Assembly: GCF_000204055.1 (NCBI RefSeq)
Contig: NW_006768847.1
Span: forward strand, 339,153 to 351,002
Length of the DNA: 11,850 bases
Origin: Melampsora larici-populina 98AG31
Lineage: Eukaryota > Basidiomycota > Pucciniomycetes > Pucciniales > Melampsoraceae
Direction of reading: 5' to 3'
Shown: positions 7,820 to 11,850 of the stretch, one piece after another
How positions within the stretch are numbered: position 1 is the first letter of the stretch
Layout: every line of letters begins with the position of its first letter
Translations under genes and position numbers: made by a program
The notes under the pieces: model-generated
Database searches by the model: none
What the model saw: only the letters and a program-made list of their open reading frames with translations
What the model was told of the DNA's origin: nothing

Positions 7820-8105
7820 ATGACATCACTAACAAATGAACTAGAAGAGACACAAGCTAGACTAGAAGCAGCCGGATTGAAAACAAGAAAGAAAGGACAA
7901 GGTGAAGGTACGACCAAAGTGACGACAAGAAGCCAGTCGGCAAACAGAGGAGAAGGGACAAGTGGAAGCGGAACAGCGGGACCAAGTGGAGGTGCGAGTG
8001 GCGTGGTACAACCGGATGGTGAACCAGAAGGAGCACAGGAAGGACAAAAAGAGGAAGCGCAGGATGAGGCGGAAGGGAACAGAGAGGAGGAAGGAAATGG
8101 TGAAA
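7820..8105 (+). CDS. Gag-like protein, exon 1 (element 2)
   Basis: The ATG at 7820 begins MTSLTNELEETQARLEAAGL, a likely short coiled coil. A basic Thr/Ser/Gly linker and then a Glu/Gly-rich acidic tail follow. The exon ends after 95 codons plus one base at donor GAAA|GTAAGT. This is the same intron position and phase as element 1 exon 1. Without splicing the frame stops two codons later at 8113. The full four-exon gene totals 1527 nt (508 aa) and divides evenly into codons. Similarity to element 1 exon 1 is in layout more than in residues. Confidence 0.65.
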
Positions 8106-8462
8106 GTAAGTGAACCACCTGTGAATAAGTAATCCTATCCACAACCAAGTCGAACAGACAAAGAGAACGGTCAGCTTCCAGCAGCACACATCATAGTCTA
8201 TACGTTATATGACTCTCTGTATCTCAATCACCCACCTTATCCACAAACCAAGTCGTTCACCGTCCCTTAGAACCACTGTCGAGTCTACACTTCCTATTTC
8301 CTATTCCAACGTTGTGGTGATCAATTTATGGGATCAATTAAAAAATTCACAATTACCAGTTTACCAGTTTATTAGCAGGATTCAGCAGGAAAGAAAATTC
8401 GAAATGGAGGTTTTTGATCAATTGAAGCTCTTGTAGGCTTATGTATTGGTCTTTAGGTCAAC

Positions 8463-9405
8463 ATTACATCATTTTTATTTCACATTATATATTAAGATCA
8501 TTATAGTTTACTTACAAATTTATTACAAAAAGAAAACAAGAAAAACATAAGAAAAATTCGAAATTATAGGTACAAAGGTTGGAAAATGGTTTTTAGGTTA
8601 GTAAAAATAAAGTTATGGGTATTATGAGGTTAGAATATGAAAGAACAACATTATATTATACTATGACAATTTTAATCTTCAAGGTTGATAAGTAGAAACA
8701 GAAGTTATTAGGGAAAAGGCACTTTTTCGAAGTTGGTAAACAAGAGGTACACGTGTAGTTTGGTTGTGTAATAGTGGTAGTGATGGAATTTAAGGTTGCC
8801 AAGAGGATTTTTCGGGATTTTTAAGGTTATAGATGATGATGTCATATTACAAGAGCAAGAAAAAGAGAGTAGTAGCTGTGAAAAGTGAAGAAAATGGGTG
8901 AAATTCGTGGAAAATGGAGGTTTTCAGCTAATTACATATGTCAAATGACGTCAGAATAGGTTGGTAGATGGCTCATTCAACGCAGAAGAGTGGATTACAT
9001 AATGTACAAACTTTAAATCATTAGTAATGGAGGTGTGTGTAAAAAGTTATAAGGCAAATAAAGAATTGGTGTGAATCTCGAATTTACAGTCACAAGTCAC
9101 ATGTAACACTAAAAACTTTAACTTCACAACTCAATATCTTACTCATCACTCATCAGAAGTAGGTCATGTAGGTGTCAGAAATGATCAGTAACACGTGGGC
9201 TACAAGATGCACTTTAGTAATCAAAAATTGGAGCACATCTGAAAAAATTCGTAATCTCAAAAATTGGTTTTCAGCTAGTTTACAAGGAAAAAATCACCTG
9301 TATTCATCATAAGAAGTGCTGTACATCATATTATTGCGTCATTGATCACTTTTAGCTGTGAAAATTACATCATTTATTAGTAACAAAATCATTACATTGC
9401 GTCAT
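8463..9405 (+). promoter_or_regulatory. Repeated ATF/CREB-like sites in the LTR U3
   Basis: The 10-mer ATTRCRTCAT occurs at 8463-8472, 9333-9342, 9364-9373 and 9396-9405. A perfect TGACGTCA is at 8946-8953. GGTTTTCAGCTA recurs at 8919-8930 and 9266-9277, each after a GAAATTCG or AAAATTCG motif. All but the first lie within about 550 bp upstream of the TATA-like box at 9484. They resemble bZIP (ATF/CREB) sites and could make the LTR stress- or nutrient-responsive; that is inference. Confidence 0.45.
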
Positions 9406-9483
9406 CATAGGGTTTTTAGGGAATTTTGGGCGGATTTGATTGGTTTTGAGGCTGTTGACCATTGTAAAAGTTCTAGTACATTG

Positions 9484-9492
9484 TTATATATA
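9484..9492 (+). promoter_or_regulatory. TATA-like box of the LTR
   Basis: TTATATATA, followed about 30 nt downstream by a TTGTTCCCC and T-rich stretch suitable for a transcription start. It supports reading the block on the plus strand with U3 at 8313-9500. Confidence 0.45.
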
Positions 9493-9908
9493 CTTTGAGA
9501 GGGTTTTGGGACTGTTGTTCCCCTTTTTTTCTTTATCATTTACGCCATTATTATTTTGTTTATCATTATAAACTTATTTTAATAGTACCTGGTCACTTAA
9601 ATACGCCCTTTATTACAATTATAAAGAGAATTGACTTTAGTTTTATAGTCATAAAGACTTATTGAGAATAATATCAATCAGATATTGCTTATTTCTTTTA
9701 GTTATCAATTGGGAATAACACTATAGCAGTGTTGATAGTAATACAAAGTGTGCTTTTGAAGTTAAATTACGTGTGAAGATATATTTCTCTGGTGCCTTAT
9801 CAGTACTCAATACAACAGAGCTCTTTCTGATTGTGTTGTTTTAGAAGAGCAGTCCTTAGACAACTTCTACTAGTCATTTTATTAGTGGATTATCCTCTTC
9901 CAGCTCTG

Positions 9909-9929
9909 TATAACCCTTGTTGGGTTATA
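9909..9929 (+). repeat. Perfect hairpin at the 3' end of the LTR
   Basis: TATAACCC-TTGTT-GGGTTATA forms an 8-bp perfect stem with a 5-nt loop. It ends 9 nt before the proposed LTR end at 9938, and its place next to the terminus supports the boundary. Confidence 0.6.
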
Positions 9930-10302
9930 AGTTCTACAATGTTTAACTCCAAACCACGTAACCCAAAGGAAGAGACCTTACATATCAGGTTCTCATGGGA
10001 CAGCACAAGAGAGGTGTAATGGCGTGATAGCAAAAGGGCGTGAGGGCCTATGGAGGGAGAAAGGAACGCGAAGTGTCAGAGTCACATGTGGAGTGCAGGG
10101 AGAGAAGAGAGACGTAATATGAAGTAGATCCTGAGGGGCAAGGCCTAGGGAAGAAGAGGAGTCGGAGAGGAAGAGGTGAAACCAAGTGGAACGAGGCTAA
10201 GACCTGACCAGTAGATAGAAGGAGAGAGAAAGAGAGGAACACAAACACAAAGAGAGGAAGAGGAACAGAGGCTGACGATGTGATGTCTGGGGAATTCTGT
10301 AG

Positions 10303-10698
10303 AATCATACGAGGAGATGACACCGAAAGAGAAGTGGTGGCAAGCGATCGGCTTTGCACTGGACACGGAACAAGACGAGCTAGCGGGAGACATGCTGAAG
10401 GGATTCAATTTGATCTACAGTGAGAGCGACACGGGAGGTGCAGGGAGGCATCAACCGAAGAGAGCGAGGTCACCGATGAAGAGAAGAGACGAACGGCCGA
10501 GAACGGAGTCCCTAATCATAGGGGATGATGACGAAGAAGGAACGGGTGACGCAGGAGGAGAGAGAGAGGAAGAAAGAGGAAGGCCGACAGAGAGAGAAGC
10601 AAGAGAATCTAGGAGAGAGGTGAGACAGAGGAGAGAAGAAGTAGAGGTTTTAGAGGAGGATGGAGCACCAGGAGGAGACAAAGAGGAAGGGGAGAACG
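10303..10698 (+). CDS. Gag-like protein, exon 2 (element 2)
   Basis: Spliced residues 96-227. It begins K-SYEEMTPKEKWW after the acceptor at 10302 and runs into a highly charged Arg/Glu-rich stretch (GEREEERGRPTEREARESRR) that is probably disordered or a single helix. The start resembles the start of element 1 exon 2 in position and in an E-M motif (SYEEMTPK versus GDEMIR). It ends at donor AACG|GTGAGT. Without splicing it stops at TAG 10710-10712. Element 1 has uninterrupted coding at this point. Confidence 0.65.
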
Positions 10699-10764
10699 GT
10701 GAGTGTGTCTAGATAGCGGAGCGGAATAGGGATCAGGAGCTGACATGAAGGAATGTCGAAACAG
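10699..10764 (+). other. 66-nt intron 2 of gag (element 2)
   Basis: Donor GTGAGT at 10699. Branch CTGAC at 10740-10744. Acceptor GAAACAG ending at 10764, 21 nt from the branch A. Phases match (G plus AG gives Glu). The downstream frame is closed by a TGA immediately before the acceptor. Size and signals are typical of fungal introns. Confidence 0.75.
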
Positions 10765-11460
10765 AGGAAGAAGGAGGCATAACGTACAGAATAGGCAAAG
10801 CTCTGAGTGGATCAACATTGATGCCCTTGACACCATACTTCGAGAACCGAGTGAAGGCGCTGAAAGCTTATGTGCCGATGTCGATTTTTGACCTGAGCTG
10901 GATTGAGAGAGATCATCGGGTGGCCGGAAAGAAGAAGACCAAGACCCTGAAAGAACTACAGGAAGATGACTCGTCAGCTACATACTCGGGTCTAGCACCA
11001 AATGAAGAATTGATGATGACATACGGTGCATGGATAGACGCTTTCGATTTGTTTGTGAGATATTTGAAGGAAGAGTATGATAGACCTAAGGCGGCGTCGA
11101 TGTTCTTGAAACATAAAGAAAATGTAGTGAAAGTGAAGAGGCTAACGAAGTGCTGGATGGTGGCGTTGAGGTATGATATGAAAGTGAGACTGATAGTGAT
11201 GAAGGTGAAGAAAATTGGCGGAAAACGAGTCATGGAGGATGCAGGTTTCTTTCACGATGACCTGTTGAGGGAGGCAAAAGAGGATGCCGAAGCAAATGGC
11301 GAAAGGAAGTTCACGGACAACCCGTACGTGGCAGGCGGAGGGAGAGAGCACATCGATCCAGTGACCGGCTGGACAAAGTCGAGCGCATTGGTGGTGACAA
11401 GCAGTAACGTGGCTTGGGTTGGCTATGCGAACAGTGAAAACATGGCGGTGAGCAACAGAG
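10765..11460 (+). CDS. Gag-like protein, exon 3: conserved core (element 2)
   Basis: Spliced residues 228-459, carrying the core domain shared with element 1. The matching motifs are ALKAYVPMSIFD (element 1: TFKAYIPLTVFN), APNEELMMTYGAW (PPPEELLMQFEEW), LFVRY at 323-327, CWMVALRY (GWMVALRY) at about 357-364, and NPYVAGGGREHIDP (NPHAPGGPKDHIDP) ending at 426. Spacing between motifs is also kept, which makes common origin secure although overall identity is modest. The domain is probably the capsid-type multimerisation unit; that function is inferred from its place before RT. It ends at donor AGAG|GTGAGT; unspliced, it stops at TGA 11466-11468. Confidence 0.8.
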
Positions 11461-11565
11461 GTGAGTGAACCCAGAGGTGAGAGAGAGAGAGGACCGTGTC
11501 ATCTGACAGTCGTTTGCTTGAGATAATAGGTTTAAGTCTAAACAGAGGAAGAGGACGAGGCGCAG
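11461..11565 (+). other. Possible intron 3 of gag (element 2)
   Basis: Donor GTGAGT at 11461 and CTGAC at 11503-11507. The best-looking acceptor, TCTAAACAG ending at 11545, gives a frame that stops after a few codons. GGCGCAG ending at 11565 keeps frame with the RG-rich exon (G plus TA gives Val). A weaker in-frame option ends at 11547. The exact acceptor is uncertain, so alternative splicing is possible. Confidence 0.45.
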
Positions 11566-11714
11566 TAAGAGGGAGCATTAGAGGAGGTAGAGGCGGACAA
11601 GCAAGAGGTAATGGTTGGGTACAAGGTAGAGGCGCAGGATGGTGGGCCATGAGAAGGGGCCAGAGCGGAGGGGGTACAGGCACAGGAGTGGGGAGTTCAG
11701 GCGCAAAAGAGTGA
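11566..11714 (+). CDS. Gag-like protein, exon 4: RG-rich tail (element 2)
   Basis: Spliced residues 460-508, rich in Arg and Gly (RGSIRGGRGGQARGNG, then WVQGRGAGWW), a typical RNA-binding RGG-type tail. It takes the place of the RS/Gly-rich tail of element 1. The frame opens at 11481 and ends at TGA 11712-11714. The TGA lies inside a GTGAGT donor at 11711-11716 in phase 2, as in element 1. Membership depends on intron 3 being real. Confidence 0.5.
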
Positions 11715-11804
11715 GTTTGAACCTGAAAGAGATGATGTGAAAAATTGTGCTTTCGTGGCAACCATGCAGAATGCAGCTGCACTGACGTCGTTCCCCCTTC
11801 TTTC

Positions 11805-11845
<41 letters not shown>

Positions 11846-11850
11846 CTTTT
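11711..11850 (+). other. 5' part of the predicted gag-pol intron of element 2, with T37 tract
   Basis: Donor GA|GTGAGT at 11711, branch match CTGAC at 11782-11786, then a pyrimidine tract that includes 37 uninterrupted T (11809-11845), C and TTTT at the window end. The order donor, CTGAC, pyrimidine tract matches the gag-pol intron of element 1. The acceptor would lie just past the window. The T run may also simply be a homopolymer expansion or an assembly edge. Confidence 0.45.

Larger units (their letters stand above)
8313..9938 (+). mobile_element. Probable solo LTR nested in intron 1
   Basis: An AT-rich block of about 1626 bp unlike its purine-rich flanks. It begins TGTGGTGATCAATTT and ends GTTATAAGTTCTACA, giving TG...CA ends with imperfect terminal inversion (TGTGG versus TGTAG). 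The flanks are ACGT (8309-8312) and ATGT (9939-9942), a possible target duplication differing by one CpG-to-TpG change. A TATA-like TTATATATA at 9484-9492 leaves a long U3 before it and about 430 bp of R/U5 after it. There is no coding frame, no gag-pol and no second copy in the window, hence solo. The superfamily cannot be told. The boundaries are plausible rather than proven. Confidence 0.5.
8106..10302 (+). other. Predicted intron 1 of gag (element 2), enlarged by an insertion
   Basis: Donor GTAAGT at 8106. Branch match CTGAC at 10272-10276. Acceptor ATTCTGTAG ending at 10302, 27 nt from the branch A. Phases match (A plus AA gives Lys). The length is 2197 nt, but removing the probable LTR at 8313-9938 leaves about 570 nt, comparable to the 410-nt intron of element 1. 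A purine-rich stretch at 10020-10270 holds no supported gene. Confidence 0.6.
7603..11850 (+). mobile_element. Element 2: diverged relative of element 1, 5' half only
   Basis: Plus-strand element related to element 1. It has a leader with palindromes, a gag-like gene in up to four exons, and a final phase-2 donor at the gag stop leading toward an RT that would lie outside the window. Intron 1 carries a solo LTR. The protein-level match to element 1 is clear in the gag core but distant, so these are different families rather than recent copies. The 5' end is placed at the GC dyad array only for convenience. Confidence 0.55.

Noticed and set aside
7774..8189. Minus-strand frames of 137 and 110 codons
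   Set aside because: Shadows of the purine-rich gag exon 1 of element 2; hydrophobic/Ser-rich composition is a reverse-complement artefact.
9831..10019. Plus-strand 62-codon frame spanning the LTR end
   Set aside because: Crosses the proposed LTR/intron boundary and has no recognisable feature.
11423..11782. Minus-strand Pro/Leu-rich frame of 119 codons
   Set aside because: Antisense of the RG-rich exon 4 and its flanks.
11809..11845. Poly-A tail of a minus-strand LINE or processed retrocopy
   Set aside because: Possible, but no coding sequence precedes it on the minus strand; the CTGAC plus CT tract to its left fits a 3' splice site better.

Overview
This window looks like repeat-rich DNA from a fungal nuclear genome. 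A basidiomycete, possibly a rust fungus (Pucciniales), is the best guess. The evidence is short GT-AG introns with CTGAC-type branch points, AT-rich spacers, and retroelement coding regions with an RT plus a tyrosine-recombinase-like fragment. The organism call is inference. I see no ordinary single-copy host gene, no rRNA and no tRNA.

Layout. (1) 8-333: a dense array of the 8-mer TGTAGGCG and its complement in almost strictly alternating orientation. (2) 350-about 5190, minus strand: element 1, a DIRS/Ngaro-like retroelement with a gag-like gene in two exons (4972-4624 and 4213-2619), a reverse transcriptase/RNase H exon (2379-705), and a short tyrosine-recombinase-like N-terminus (472-350) that stops where the array begins. 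(3) About 5340-7600: AT-rich spacer with no recognisable gene, one 40-bp palindrome and some orphan splice-like signals. (4) 7603-11850, plus strand: element 2, a diverged relative pointing the opposite way. Its gag-like gene can be read through four exons (7820-8105, 10303-10698, 10765-11460, 11566-11714), and its RT would lie beyond the window. (5) 8313-9938: a probable solo LTR nested in intron 1 of element 2.

How the parts work together. The two gag proteins share a central domain (FVRY, WMVALRY and HIDP motifs), and both carry a first intron after an acidic N-terminal exon in the same phase. In both elements the gag stop codon sits inside a perfect 5' splice site in phase 2. In element 1, removing the 240-nt intron that starts there fuses Gag to RT/RNase H in frame (1205 codons). 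Retaining the intron gives Gag alone (647 aa). This suggests that Gag versus Gag-Pol output is set by splicing rather than by frameshifting. The 37-nt T run at the window edge may be the pyrimidine tract of the matching 3' splice site in element 2.

Other striking structure: four hairpin-bearing repeats with changed but still paired stems inside intron 1 of element 1; a second, miniature alternating dyad array (GCGGC/GCCGC, 9-nt period) just upstream of element 2; and related palindromes in the two leaders.
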